Assembly: GCA_963797475.1 (NCBI GenBank)
Contig: CAWCPR010000003.1
Span: 558,001-622,000 of the forward strand
DNA from: CAWCPR01 sp963797475
Lineage (GTDB): Bacteria; Chloroflexota; Anaerolineae; Anaerolineales; UBA4823
Direction: 5' to 3'
DNA: 64,000 bases
The position numbers and the translations under genes are program-made. Every line of letters begins with the position of its first letter. The first letter of the stretch is position 1. The notes under the pieces are model-generated. The model was given only the letters and a program-made list of their open reading frames with translations. It had not been told where the DNA came from and ran no database searches. Of this stretch, positions 26,946-36,191 are shown one piece after another.

Positions 26946-27491
26946 TTGTACAGGAATTGAGGGTTAATTTTCCCACTCGATAATTACATTTGTCACATTA
27001 AAGGCTGTGATAAATTGTACTATTTTTTCAACTCGACCTTCACGATATTTCGCACAAAACTAAACAACCCTCCTTAATTTTGTAAAATTTAGTTTGCTTT
27101 TCTATCGGAATCCCCCATTTACATGCGCGAAAACGACGTTGAATCCATGCCAAACGGTGTGTGATGAGCGATATCTTTCACAACTTTTTTAAGGTAACAG
27201 CCGTTGCCGTCAATTAACCAAATTCTCATAGTTTAAGGTAGAATAATATCCACTCGGGCACAGAAATATGCCGGAGTAACAAAACAGGCAAAGCTATTCA
27301 CAATTTTTGGCCAGCCATTTCCATTCGAAAACCATATTTAGATAATCAGGAACAGGGGGCAGAACCTCTGAAAGACAACCGGCTGGCCCCTTAGTTTTTT
27401 CTGGTCAGGCAAAGCAGCACATTTCGCCCATTCCTTCTGCTATTCGCTGAGGGAAAATCATCGGTTGAGACAACAAAGTAAGGGAACGCCA
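26946..27491. other. AT-rich divergent intergenic region with an inverted repeat
   Basis: This 546-base stretch separates the kinase gene from the multiheme cluster and has no convincing gene. TTGTCACA (26990-26997) and TGTGATAA (27006-27013) form an imperfect inverted repeat with an 8-base gap, a possible operator near the kinase start. AAGGGA at 27480-27485 is the ribosome site for the cytochrome gene. I find no promoter with both boxes at good spacing; the cluster promoter probably lies in 27000-27300. Confidence 0.4.
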
Positions 27492-28733
27492 ATGAGAGGA
27501 AGAGGGTTCATCTTTATCAGCATTCTGGCATTTGCAATACTGGCGTTGGCTGCCTGCTCAGGCCCGCAAGGCGCATCCGGAGCCGTTGGCCCGGCTGGTC
27601 CAGCAGGTCCCGAGGGTCCGCAAGGCCCGGAGGGGAACCAAGGCTCCCAAGGCCCAGCAGGAGAGGCGCTGCAAGCAGCGAGCGCCACCTACGTCGGCAG
27701 CCAGACCTGTAAAGCCTGCCATACGGATATTGCCGAGGCATTCCAGAACTCTGGGCACGCCTGGCAGTTGGTTCCCGTGGAGAACGGGATCGCGCCTAAG
27801 TATCCATTCAGCCGGGTGACTGTGCCTCCTGCGGGCTATTCCTGGAGCGATATCAGTTACATTATTGGCGGCTACAACTGGAAAGCCCGTTTCATCGACA
27901 ATAACGGCTACATCATCACCGACGCGCCTGGCTCCTCCGGCAACAGCGATTTTCTCAACCAATACAATCTGACCAATGACACGGTTGGAATGGGCTTTGG
28001 CTGGGTACAGTACCATTCCGGCGAGACTGAGCTTTCCTACGATTGCGGCGCCTGCCACACAACCGGGTTTACCCCTGGCGGTCATCAAAATGACCTGCCC
28101 GGGATCAGCGGCAGTTGGTCTGAACCCGGCGTCCAATGTGAAGCCTGTCACGGTCCGGGCAGCCTGCATGCCGGAAACCCGCGCGGCGTGCGCATGTTGA
28201 TCGATCGCGACGCAGAAATGTGCCAGAAGTGTCACCAGCCTGGCCAGGTAACGGACCTGCAGATCCAGGGAGGCTTTATCAGCCACCAGGATGGCTACGG
28301 CGACCTTCCACAGGGCAAGCATGCCGTCCTGGACTGCGTTATCTGTCACGATCCTCACAGCGGCGTCGTACAAAACCTGCAAACGGATCAGTCTGCAACC
28401 CGGGTGCCCTGCGCAAATTGCCACTTCCAAGAGGCCCAGTACCAGAATAATGAGCGCCATCAAGCGATCAACGTTCCCTGTGTGGAATGCCACATGCCGC
28501 TCATGATCCAAAATGCCTGGGGAAATACCGCCAGGTTTACCGGGGATGTACGCACCCACCGCATGGCGATTGACGTCACCCAGGTGCACCAATTCAACGA
28601 AGATGGCAGCCTGGCTACCGCGCAAATTTCACTGGATTTCGCCTGCCGGCACTGCCACGTCGAGGGGATGGTCACTCCAATGACCGATCAGGCGTTGATG
28701 GACGCCGCCAAGGGATATCACGATCGCCCATGA
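27492..28733 (+). CDS. Octaheme cytochrome c lipoprotein with collagen-like stalk
   Basis: 413 residues. A signal peptide ends in the lipobox LALAAC. Directly after the anchored Cys come twelve Gly-X-Y triplets (GPQGASGAVGPAGPAG and on), a collagen-like segment, then a domain with eight CXXCH sites: CKACH, CGACH, CEACH, CQKCH, CVICH, CANCH, CVECH and CRHCH. Many spare His could serve as distal ligands. The ATG at 27492 has AAGGGA at 6-8 bases; an in-frame TTG at 27465 is less likely. It is the first gene of a run of cytochrome genes and may be the outermost exchange point, held off the membrane by the stalk. Confidence 0.87.
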   Translation: MRGRGFIFISILAFAILALAACSGPQGASGAVGPAGPAGPEGPQGPEGNQGSQGPAGEALQAASATYVGSQTCKACHTDIAEAFQNSGHAWQLVPVENGIAPKYPFSRVTVPPAGYSWSDISYIIGGYNWKARFIDNNGYIITDAPGSSGNSDFLNQYNLTNDTVGMGFGWVQYHSGETELSYDCGACHTTGFTPGGHQNDLPGISGSWSEPGVQCEACHGPGSLHAGNPRGVRMLIDRDAEMCQKCHQPGQVTDLQIQGGFISHQDGYGDLPQGKHAVLDCVICHDPHSGVVQNLQTDQSATRVPCANCHFQEAQYQNNERHQAINVPCVECHMPLMIQNAWGNTARFTGDVRTHRMAIDVTQVHQFNEDGSLATAQISLDFACRHCHVEGMVTPMTDQALMDAAKGYHDRP

Positions 28734-28811
28734 AGAGAGCCATTGGGGATGAAGTTGAGGGAGGGCGTGTGGCCAGGCCGGTGATTCCGCGCCGCCACGG
28801 AGGGCAAGCGC

Positions 28812-29009
28812 ATGGATAGCACACCTGCTAATCCAGTGATCATTGTTTTGATGTTTCTGGCCCGCTGCCTGGTGCCGCTGCTGGTCATGTTAGGGATTTC
28901 GTACCTGTTGAAACGCCTGGGTCTCATTCAAGAGCCCCCGTCGCCGACCGAGGAGGAACTTACCCATAATAATCATGGAGAAGGAGATCCGGCGCATGGC
29001 AAAATGTAA
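28812..29009 (+). CDS. Small single-helix membrane protein
   Basis: 65 residues: a short polar N-terminus, one hydrophobic helix (about residues 9-32), a basic LKRLG turn, then a Pro/Glu/His-rich tail (EPPSPTEEELTHNNHGEGD). GGAGG lies at 28799-28803 before the ATG. Its 3' end overlaps the next cytochrome gene by 14 bases, so it belongs to the same transcript. Possibly an accessory subunit; no family recognised. Confidence 0.6.
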   Translation: MDSTPANPVIIVLMFLARCLVPLLVMLGISYLLKRLGLIQEPPSPTEEELTHNNHGEGDPAHGKM

Positions 29010-30114
29010 AGCCCTCGCCAACCAGGTAGATCGATTTAAGCGCGCCTTGCTCACCTCAGGCGTGGTTGCTTTGTTGGTGTTGCTGTTCCCACGGGCCGTG
29101 CTCGCTCAAGAGGGAGACCAGGGCACGAATACCTATTGTCTATCTTGCCACGGAAACCCAGATTTAAGCATGACTTTCCCAAGCGGCGAAGAGCTTTCAC
29201 TTTTCATTTCAGCCGAAACGCTAAATAACTCGGTCCACAGCCCGCTGGGCATTGAATGCCATGCCTGCCATACCGACATCACCACCTATCCTCACCCAAA
29301 AATCGATTTCAAGACCAGGCGGGATCTCTCACGATCCTATTATCAGGCCTGCCAGAAATGCCACTCGGACAACTACGATAAAACCCAGGACAGCATGCAT
29401 GCCAAGGCAGCCGCAGCCGGAAACCTGGATGCGCCGATCTGTACGGACTGCCATGGGGCCCATAACACCCGGCCTCCCGACCAACCGCGCGCCAATATCT
29501 CCGAGATTTGCGGTCAGTGCCATACACAAATTTTTGAGGAATATAAGAGCAGCGTCCATGGGGCGGCTTTAATCCAGGAAAACAACCCGGACGTACCGGT
29601 ATGCACTGACTGTCACGGCGTACATAACATCCAGGATCCCCGAACTGCTCAATTTCGAGTGGAGTCCCCAGAGCTTTGCGCCGGCTGCCACGCCAATGCC
29701 GAATTAATGAGCAAATATAGCCTGAACGCAGACGTTTACAGCCTGTACAAATTATCCTGGCATGGCGTGGACGTATCGGTTTACAAGGCAAGATGGCCTA
29801 ACTTATGGCACAACAGCGCAGTCTGCACAGATTGTCACGGTGTGCATGACATCCTGCGCACCCAGGATCCCAACTCGAAAGTCAACCCCAACAACTTACT
29901 GGCGACGTGCCAGAAATGCCACCCAGATGCCGGTCCCAATTGGACGGGCGCCTGGACGGGGCATAACCCGGTCAGCCTGGAAAAAACGCCGTTTGTTTTT
30001 TACACCCAGGCTTTCTACAGCGATTTCACACCCTTCGTAATCGGGATTTCGGCAATTTACATTTTGTTGCAAATCCTTCGCGCTTCGCTGGAGCGGGTGA
30101 GGAGAAGCCTGTGA
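28996..30114 (+). CDS. Nine-heme cytochrome c with C-terminal membrane anchor
   Basis: About 372 residues: an N-terminal signal (ALLTSGVVALLVLLFPRAVLAQ), nine CXXCH sites (CLSCH, CHACH, CQKCH, CTDCH, CGQCH, CTDCH, CAGCH, CTDCH, CQKCH), and a C-terminal helix (FVIGISAIYILLQIL) with a basic end. The recurring CTDCHGxHN(I/T) unit recalls the multiheme cytochromes paired with b-type subunits. AAGGAG precedes ATG 28996 by 9 bases; an ATG at 28975 lacks a ribosome site. Its stop overlaps the next gene by GTGA. It closely resembles the gene at 30890, so one is probably a duplicate of the other. Confidence 0.88.
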   Translation: MAKCKALANQVDRFKRALLTSGVVALLVLLFPRAVLAQEGDQGTNTYCLSCHGNPDLSMTFPSGEELSLFISAETLNNSVHSPLGIECHACHTDITTYPHPKIDFKTRRDLSRSYYQACQKCHSDNYDKTQDSMHAKAAAAGNLDAPICTDCHGAHNTRPPDQPRANISEICGQCHTQIFEEYKSSVHGAALIQENNPDVPVCTDCHGVHNIQDPRTAQFRVESPELCAGCHANAELMSKYSLNADVYSLYKLSWHGVDVSVYKARWPNLWHNSAVCTDCHGVHDILRTQDPNSKVNPNNLLATCQKCHPDAGPNWTGAWTGHNPVSLEKTPFVFYTQAFYSDFTPFVIGISAIYILLQILRASLERVRRSL

Positions 30115-30893
30115 CGCAAAGCATTCATAATCCTGAGGCTGCCAACCAGCCAAAAACCCTGGTTTTACAGGATGAAGTGAAAACCGAGCGCTTATTTAAG
30201 CGCTTTACGCTGGCGCAGCGCTGGGAGCACGGCCTCCTGATCCTGAGCTTCACTGTGCTGCTCCTGACCGGGCTTCCACAGAAATATTTCTCCAGTTGGG
30301 GGCACTTTATTCTAACCACGCCGGAAAGCGTGCTGCTGGTACGTCAAATCCACCACATTGGGGCGATCGTATTGACGCTCGAGGTACTTTATCACCTGGC
30401 TCACAATATCCTGCTTCTGGCCCGCCGACAGCTCCCGTCTGCGATATTCCCCACCTGGCAGGACGTAAGCGATGCCTGGCAAATGATCAAATACTTGCTG
30501 TTTATCAGCAAGGAAAAGCCGGCTTTCGGCAAGTATAATTTTGAGGAAAAATTTACTTACTGGTTTTTATTCGTGGGGATCGGAATCATGGTGATCAGCG
30601 GTTTCATCCTATGGTTCCCGCTCCTGTGGACACGCATCTTCCCCGGCGGAATTATCCCGGCAGCACAACTGGCACACAGCAGCGAAGCGATTGCCGCGGC
30701 GGTATTTGTTGTTATCTGGCACTTTTACCACGTTCATATCCAACGCCTTAATTTAAGCATCTTCACCGGCCGGCTAAACGAGCGCGACATGCGCGAGTTC
30801 CACCAGAATGAATATCAGCGGCTGATTAATGAGCTTGGCGGGCAGGCCAACCCCCCTGACGACGGCGAGCAGGAAGGAGAGCCACAGGCATGA
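30111..30893 (+). CDS. Cytochrome b561/formate dehydrogenase gamma-type membrane subunit
   Basis: 260 residues with four to five membrane helices and paired His that would ligate two b hemes (QRWEHGLLILSF, RQIHHIGAIV with LYHLAH, VIWHFYHVH). Such subunits move electrons between the quinone pool and an external redox partner. The GTG start overlaps the previous stop by 4 bases and its own stop overlaps the next start (ATGA), which binds it tightly to the two nine-heme cytochromes. Confidence 0.87.
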   Translation: MTQSIHNPEAANQPKTLVLQDEVKTERLFKRFTLAQRWEHGLLILSFTVLLLTGLPQKYFSSWGHFILTTPESVLLVRQIHHIGAIVLTLEVLYHLAHNILLLARRQLPSAIFPTWQDVSDAWQMIKYLLFISKEKPAFGKYNFEEKFTYWFLFVGIGIMVISGFILWFPLLWTRIFPGGIIPAAQLAHSSEAIAAAVFVVIWHFYHVHIQRLNLSIFTGRLNERDMREFHQNEYQRLINELGGQANPPDDGEQEGEPQA

Positions 30894-32560
30894 GGCCGGG
30901 ACGACGCCTTTCTGCCCTCGTTTTGGGAGGTGTAAGCCTGCTTCTGGCAGCTTCACTGCTGGGGTTCGTGTTTTTCGTCATCCCAGCCTCAGACGACCAG
31001 AGCGATAAAAGATCCGCTGCCGCGGAAAAACAATCTGCGCCTCAGGCATTCGGAAACAAGCGCGCCCAGGCTGCTCCCCTGCCCCAGGCGACCAGCGCCC
31101 CAACCCAAAATGCAGTCGAGGCCCAGTCTTCGGCACAGGCCAACCTGTCCATAGGGAATGAGACCTGCTTGCAATGTCACGGGCAGCCGAACTTATCGAT
31201 GTCATTAGACAACGGCGATTTGCTCAGCCTTTTCGTTTCACAGGACGTTTTTAGCCATTCCACCCACGGCGAAAAGGGCTATGCCTGCGTGCAGTGCCAC
31301 ACCACGGTTGGTAACTACCCACACCCTTCCTTTTCGGCTGCGGATAAACGCGATGTAACCCTGAAGCTAAACAATGTATGCGAACGCTGCCATTCCAGCA
31401 AATTCGAGCTTACCAAAGACAGCGTGCATGCCGCCGCGCAGAATGCCGGCAACCGGAACGCGGCCGTGTGCGTAGACTGCCATACAGGCCACGCCGTTCG
31501 GCAGCTTACTGACGAGAAAACCGGCCAGCCCCTGCCAGAAACGCGCGTTTGGATTCCCCAAACCTGCGCCCAATGTCATTACGCCATCTACCAAAAATAC
31601 ACCACCAGCGTGCATGGCTCCGCACTGCTGGGCCAGGGCAACCCGGATGTGCCCACCTGCATCGACTGCCACGGGGTGCATAACATCGAAAATCCAACCA
31701 CAGCCGCTTTTCGCCTGAGGTCGCCTGAAATTTGCGCCAGATGCCATACCGATCCCAACATCATGGATAAGTACGGGATCTCTACCCAGGTGCTTAACAC
31801 CTACGTCGCCGATTTCCACGGCACTACCGTGACCCTTTTCGAGAAAGAGTCGCCCGACGCCCAGACCAACAAACCAGTGTGTTATGACTGCCACGGTGTG
31901 CACGATATCAAGCGGGTGGATGATCCCGTCGAGGGCCTGCGTATTCGCCAGAATCTGCTGGCGCGCTGCCAGGTCTGCCACCCGGATGCCAGCGCCAATT
32001 TCCCCACAGCCTGGCTATCGCACTATATCCCCTCACCGGACAATAATTCACTGGTTTACTTCGTGAACCTGTTTTACAAGATTCTCATCCCAGGTGTGCT
32101 GGGCGGCATGGCGGTGCTGGTCGTGTTGGATTTCAGCTCGCTCGTCCGCCAGCGGTTCAATCGCAAAGGGACAGGCCGGGCCGGCGTTTTCGCCGCTGTA
32201 AAGAAGGAAATTGCTCCCGCTCAGGCTGGCCAACCCGAAAACAGTTCTGTCCAGCCGGCCCAACAACCAAACGAAGCAGCCGAACCGGAAAGCAGTCAAG
32301 CCGGCATAAAAGAGCCTGTCGAGGCAGAGACAGCGCTGCCACCTCCGGAACAGATCGAGAGCGAGTCAAACGATTCCGCTCAAACCCCGCAGGGCCAAAT
32401 GGAAGATGAAGTTTTTCCGGCAGAACCAGGCCTGGAGGCGGAACCGGCGCAAGAAAATACGGAAATGGAGGAGCGTGAGCCCCCAAATCCCGAAGCCCCA
32501 ACGCCGCCAGTCGATGAGGCAGCCAATGGCGAGCAATCCGAGGAGCCTTCCAATGGATAA
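30890..32560 (+). CDS. Nine-heme cytochrome c with membrane anchor and acidic tail
   Basis: 556 residues. An N-terminal membrane/signal helix, a Gln/Ala/Pro linker, then nine CXXCH sites (CLQCH, CVQCH, CERCH, CVDCH, CAQCH, CIDCH, CARCH, CYDCH, CQVCH) in the same spacing as the product of the gene at 28996. A membrane helix near residues 385-405 (ILIPGVLGGMAVLVVL) follows, then about 145 residues of Glu/Pro/Gln-rich low complexity. The tail would be cytoplasmic if the hemes are outside. Four-base and eight-base overlaps connect it to both neighbours. Confidence 0.87.
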   Translation: MRPGRRLSALVLGGVSLLLAASLLGFVFFVIPASDDQSDKRSAAAEKQSAPQAFGNKRAQAAPLPQATSAPTQNAVEAQSSAQANLSIGNETCLQCHGQPNLSMSLDNGDLLSLFVSQDVFSHSTHGEKGYACVQCHTTVGNYPHPSFSAADKRDVTLKLNNVCERCHSSKFELTKDSVHAAAQNAGNRNAAVCVDCHTGHAVRQLTDEKTGQPLPETRVWIPQTCAQCHYAIYQKYTTSVHGSALLGQGNPDVPTCIDCHGVHNIENPTTAAFRLRSPEICARCHTDPNIMDKYGISTQVLNTYVADFHGTTVTLFEKESPDAQTNKPVCYDCHGVHDIKRVDDPVEGLRIRQNLLARCQVCHPDASANFPTAWLSHYIPSPDNNSLVYFVNLFYKILIPGVLGGMAVLVVLDFSSLVRQRFNRKGTGRAGVFAAVKKEIAPAQAGQPENSSVQPAQQPNEAAEPESSQAGIKEPVEAETALPPPEQIESESNDSAQTPQGQMEDEVFPAEPGLEAEPAQENTEMEEREPPNPEAPTPPVDEAANGEQSEEPSNG

Positions 32561-33758
32561 GACCGCTACAGGCAGCGAGAGAATAGCAGAAGCGCACGCC
32601 GGACAGCGTGAATACCAACGCTTCTCTCTTTCCGAGCGCATCGAACACGGGGTTCTCCTGGTTTCCTTCACAATCCTGGGCATAACCGGCCTGGCCCAAA
32701 AGTTCGCCAACACCCAGGCCGGTCAAGCCACGCTTGCGTTATTTGGCGGGATTGAAAAAAGCCGCACAATTCATCACATCTTTGCAGTAGTCTTGATCGT
32801 GGTCAGCATTTACCATATCCTGGCTGCCTCCTATCGTTTTTTTGTGCTGCGGCATTCCCTGAGCATGCTGCCCCTCCCGCAGGATTTCGTCCATCTTTAC
32901 CAGGACATCCTCTTCTACCTGGGCAGGCGGGCGCGCAAAGCTTACTACGGACGCTATTCGTATGCCGAGAAAGTTGAATACCTAGCGGTCGTTTGGGGGA
33001 CGATGATTATGGTGATCACCGGATTCATGATGTGGAATCCAATCGCCGCCACCCGCTGGCTGCCCGGAGAATTTATCCCGGCTGCCAAGGCCGCTCATGG
33101 CGGCGAAGCCCTGCTGGCGGTGTTGGCGATTATTCTCTGGCATTTTTATCACGTCCACCTGCGAAACTTCAATAAAAGCATGTTTACAGGAAAACTCTCC
33201 GAGGAAGAGATGCAGGAGGAACACCCGGCCGAGCTCGCAATGATCAAAGCCGGGGTCACCGGTAAGCGCCCGCCTGTAAAAGATGTCCGCCGGCGAGAGC
33301 AGGTCTATTACCCGGTAGCTTTCTTGCTCACCCTCGTTTTAGGGTTTGGGCTGGTGCGGTTTGTGACGTTCGAACAAACCGCGATCTTAACGGTGCCGAG
33401 CGGCGAAACTGCACCGATTTTCGTGCCTTTCACGCCCACCCCCTCCCCTATCCCTGTGCCCACTCCGACAACCGTACCCGGCGGGATTATTGCCAATTCC
33501 TGGGAAGACAGCGTTTCTCAACTGTTGAATGACCGCTGTGGAGCCTGCCACGTGCAAACCGCAACAGCCGGTTTATCGCTGGCAACCTACCAGGAGGCCC
33601 TGCAAGGCGGGTCTCGCGGGCCGGCCATCGTGCCGGGCAATTCGCAAGCCAGCGTTTTGGTGCAAATCCAAGCTTCGGGAGGCCACCCGGGCCAATTGAG
33701 CGATGCCGAGCTGGCTAAGATCGTTGAATGGATTGACGCCGGCGCACCCGAGAAATAG
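32553..33758 (+). CDS. Cytochrome b561-type subunit fused to a monoheme cytochrome c domain
   Basis: 401 residues from ATG 32553, behind GAGGAG, overlapping the previous gene by 8 bases. The first part repeats the di-heme b561-type membrane domain of the gene at 30111 (RIEHGVLLVSF, RTIHHIFAVV, IILWHFYHVHL). After a further helix and a Pro/Thr linker, a C-terminal domain of about 85 residues carries one CGACH heme site and ends IVEWIDAGAPEK. That end domain reappears in two other proteins of the cluster. The fusion suggests direct transfer from membrane b hemes to an external c heme. Confidence 0.87.
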   Translation: MDKTATGSERIAEAHAGQREYQRFSLSERIEHGVLLVSFTILGITGLAQKFANTQAGQATLALFGGIEKSRTIHHIFAVVLIVVSIYHILAASYRFFVLRHSLSMLPLPQDFVHLYQDILFYLGRRARKAYYGRYSYAEKVEYLAVVWGTMIMVITGFMMWNPIAATRWLPGEFIPAAKAAHGGEALLAVLAIILWHFYHVHLRNFNKSMFTGKLSEEEMQEEHPAELAMIKAGVTGKRPPVKDVRRREQVYYPVAFLLTLVLGFGLVRFVTFEQTAILTVPSGETAPIFVPFTPTPSPIPVPTPTTVPGGIIANSWEDSVSQLLNDRCGACHVQTATAGLSLATYQEALQGGSRGPAIVPGNSQASVLVQIQASGGHPGQLSDAELAKIVEWIDAGAPEK

Positions 33759-33846
33759 ATGTCTGCTGCCTGAACCGGATAGACCAGGGATCAAATAGCA
33801 AAGATTAGATTCGGTTTTGTTTTACCAGCGATGAGGAGACTGCTTG

Positions 33847-35541
33847 ATGAAACGTATTCGCCGATGGATCAGAGACTTCTTTTTCCCACCTGCCGGATCT
33901 CCCACCTGGGTGCGCGTCCTGCCCTATGCAATCCTGGGTGTGCTCACCTTGCTCGTGCTGACTGCAGGAGCATTCGCCTGGGATTATACCAATTCACCCC
34001 CATTTTGCGGCGCCACCTGCCACACCATGCCGCCGGAATACACGGCCTACCTGACTTCTCCGCATGCCAGGATCGACTGTGTGGACTGCCACATCGGCAA
34101 AGGATTTATCGCCACACGCATCACCCGCAAAGCCGGCGACCTCAAACACGTATACGCCACGATCTTCAGGGCCTATGAATTCCCCATCGAAGCCCATGAC
34201 TTGCGCCCGGCGCGGGAGACCTGCGAGCGCTGCCATTCCCCCGAGAAGTTCTCCGACGACAGCCTGCGTGAGATCAAGCGCTTTCAGGATGACCGGGAGA
34301 ATACCCCCCAGACGATTTACCTGGTCCTTAAAACCGGCGGCGGCAGCACCCGCCTGGGAGAAGGGCGCGGCATCCACTGGCATATCCTCAACCAGGTGTC
34401 TTACTTGCCGACCGATTTTAGCGAACAACAAATCCCTTACGTGCGGGTTGTCGAAGATGACGGTTCGATCAATGAGTATGTCGACATTAATTCCGGCCTG
34501 GATCCCAGCACGATCGACCCCTCCCAGCTCAAGGAAATGGACTGCATCACCTGTCACAACCGCATCACCCACCTGGTCGAGACCCCCGAAGACACGGTCG
34601 ACCAACTGCTGGCGGCCGGCTTGATCTCCACCGAAATCCCTGAAATTCGCAAGAAGGGGATTGAAGTCTATAGCCAGGTGTACGACACAACCGAGAAGGG
34701 CCTCAATGGAATCGCCGGGTTGAGCGGATATTACCAGGCGTATTACCCGGAGTTTTACTCCCAAAACAGGCAGTTGGTGGACAGCGCCATCCAAATGTTG
34801 CAGTATGCCTATGGGCAGAGTGTATATCCCGAACAGAAATCAGATTGGACATCCCATCCGAATAACGTCGGCCATAAGGATTCGCCCGGCTGTTTCCGCT
34901 GCCACGATGGCAAGCATTTGAACGCTCAAAGCCAGGCCATCCGCCTGGAATGCAACCTGTGCCATTCCATTCCGGTGGTGGCAGGGCCAAACGATTTCGT
35001 CGCCGATGTCGAGATCAGCCGTGGGCCAGAGCCGGAATCTCACTTCAACGAGAACTGGATCAGCCTGCACCACGACGCCTTCAATCCAACCTGCGCCAAC
35101 TGCCACACAACCGACAACCCCGGCGGCACGGATAATTCATCGTTTTGCTCGAACAGCGCCTGCCACGGTAATGTCTGGCAGTACGCCGGTTTCGACGCTC
35201 CCGGCCTGCGCCAGGTCCTGCTGCCGCAGATCCCGCCTACCCCAACCCCGATGCCCGAAGTGCCGGCTGAATCGGTCACCTACGAGAACACGATTGGGCC
35301 ATTATTTACAAATCACTGCGGCGGCTGCCACAATGCAGGCGGCATCCAGGGGTTGAACCTGACCACCTACCAGGGCGCGTTAGCCGGCGGCGTCAGCGGC
35401 CCGGCAATCGTTCCCGGCGACCCGGACAACAGCCTGGTCGTCCAAAAGCAGTCCGGCGAGAAACCCCATTTCAGCCAGCTCACCTCCCAGGAGCTCGATA
35501 CGGTCATCCAATGGATCCAGGCTGGGGCGCCGGAGAAATAA
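33847..35541 (+). CDS. NapC/NirT-like multiheme cytochrome c with non-standard heme motifs
   Basis: 564 residues. One N-terminal helix (VLPYAILGVLTLLVLTAGAFAW), then a NapC-like start in which the first heme site reads CGATCH (CX3CH) before TMPPEY, followed by CVDCH, CERCH, CITCH, CFRCH, CNLCH, CANCH, a CSNSACH (CX4CH) and CGGCH. The last lies in a C-terminal domain of about 85 residues ending VIQWIQAGAPEK. NapC/NirT proteins take electrons from quinol. ATG 33847 follows GAGGAG by 8 bases. The gene ends just before a 38-base palindrome and probably closes the first cytochrome operon. Confidence 0.85.
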   Translation: MKRIRRWIRDFFFPPAGSPTWVRVLPYAILGVLTLLVLTAGAFAWDYTNSPPFCGATCHTMPPEYTAYLTSPHARIDCVDCHIGKGFIATRITRKAGDLKHVYATIFRAYEFPIEAHDLRPARETCERCHSPEKFSDDSLREIKRFQDDRENTPQTIYLVLKTGGGSTRLGEGRGIHWHILNQVSYLPTDFSEQQIPYVRVVEDDGSINEYVDINSGLDPSTIDPSQLKEMDCITCHNRITHLVETPEDTVDQLLAAGLISTEIPEIRKKGIEVYSQVYDTTEKGLNGIAGLSGYYQAYYPEFYSQNRQLVDSAIQMLQYAYGQSVYPEQKSDWTSHPNNVGHKDSPGCFRCHDGKHLNAQSQAIRLECNLCHSIPVVAGPNDFVADVEISRGPEPESHFNENWISLHHDAFNPTCANCHTTDNPGGTDNSSFCSNSACHGNVWQYAGFDAPGLRQVLLPQIPPTPTPMPEVPAESVTYENTIGPLFTNHCGGCHNAGGIQGLNLTTYQGALAGGVSGPAIVPGDPDNSLVVQKQSGEKPHFSQLTSQELDTVIQWIQAGAPEK

Positions 35542-35560
35542 TGGCTCTTTGGGATTTTGA

Positions 35561-35598
35561 TTTGGGGGTGTGAGCGTGCGCACGCTCACACCCCCAAA
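35561..35598. terminator. Perfect 38-base palindrome, probable hairpin terminator
   Basis: TTTGGGGGTGTGAGCGTG (35561-35578) is followed by its exact reverse complement (35581-35598), and the central GCGC is itself symmetric, so the whole 38 bases are a perfect palindrome. It starts 20 bases after a cytochrome stop codon. There is no T-run after it, so it may stop transcription weakly, protect the mRNA end, or be extruded as a cruciform. Confidence 0.6.
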
Positions 35599-35710
35599 TC
35601 CAGGGTTCGGCCACAATGGATCCTAAAGACCCGAAATAATACAGTCGCGAATGGGTTAATGCCATAATAAGAAGGATTCACCTCACAGCACTATTTTAAG
35701 GAGAAGAGAA

Positions 35711-36190
35711 ATGAGTGAGGAAAAAGAATTAAGCCGGCGTGGTTTCCTTAGCGTCGTCATTTGGGCGATCGGTGGGTTGATCAGCCTGGGGATGGGGATC
35801 CCGGCAGTTGCCTACATCGTCGGTCCTGCAATTCAAGGCAAGCAAACACAAAACTGGATCCGGCTGGGTTCCTCAGGTAAAGTCGAGCTTGGAATTCCTA
35901 CCTTATTTAAAGTGAAGGTCGAGCGTAAAACCGGCTGGATACAAAACGAGGAAGAGCTGTCTATCTATACGATAACAGAGGATGGTCGTGATTTTGTCGC
36001 AATGTCAAACATCTGCACCCACCTTGGTTGTCGCGTGCGCTGGGTCGCGGATCAAGGAGAATTCTTCTGCCCGTGCCACAACGGCGTGTTCGATAAAACC
36101 GGAAAAGTTGTTTCCGGACCGCCTCCACGACCTCTAGATCGTTTTGAAGTCAAAATCGAGAATAACGATTTATATATCTTGGGAGGTTAA
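35711..36190 (+). CDS. Rieske iron-sulfur protein of a bc complex
   Basis: 159 residues: a Tat-type start (SRRGFLS) with one membrane helix, then a Rieske 2Fe-2S domain with CTHLGC near residue 102 and CPCHNG near residue 121, and the GPPPRPLDRFEV proline loop. It would carry electrons from quinol at the Qo site to the c hemes. The next gene, cytochrome b6, starts 2 bases after the stop. Confidence 0.94.
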   Translation: MSEEKELSRRGFLSVVIWAIGGLISLGMGIPAVAYIVGPAIQGKQTQNWIRLGSSGKVELGIPTLFKVKVERKTGWIQNEEELSIYTITEDGRDFVAMSNICTHLGCRVRWVADQGEFFCPCHNGVFDKTGKVVSGPPPRPLDRFEVKIENNDLYILGG

Positions 36191-36191
36191 C

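Noticed and set aside
26990..27013. CRP/FNR binding site
   Set aside because: The half-sites are in the wrong order (TCACA then TGTGA) and spacing for a CRP box; kept only as an unassigned inverted repeat.
27558..28625. Long open frame antisense to the octaheme lipoprotein
   Set aside because: It mirrors the GC-rich codon bias of the real gene, has no ribosome site or domain, and the plus strand has eight CXXCH motifs.
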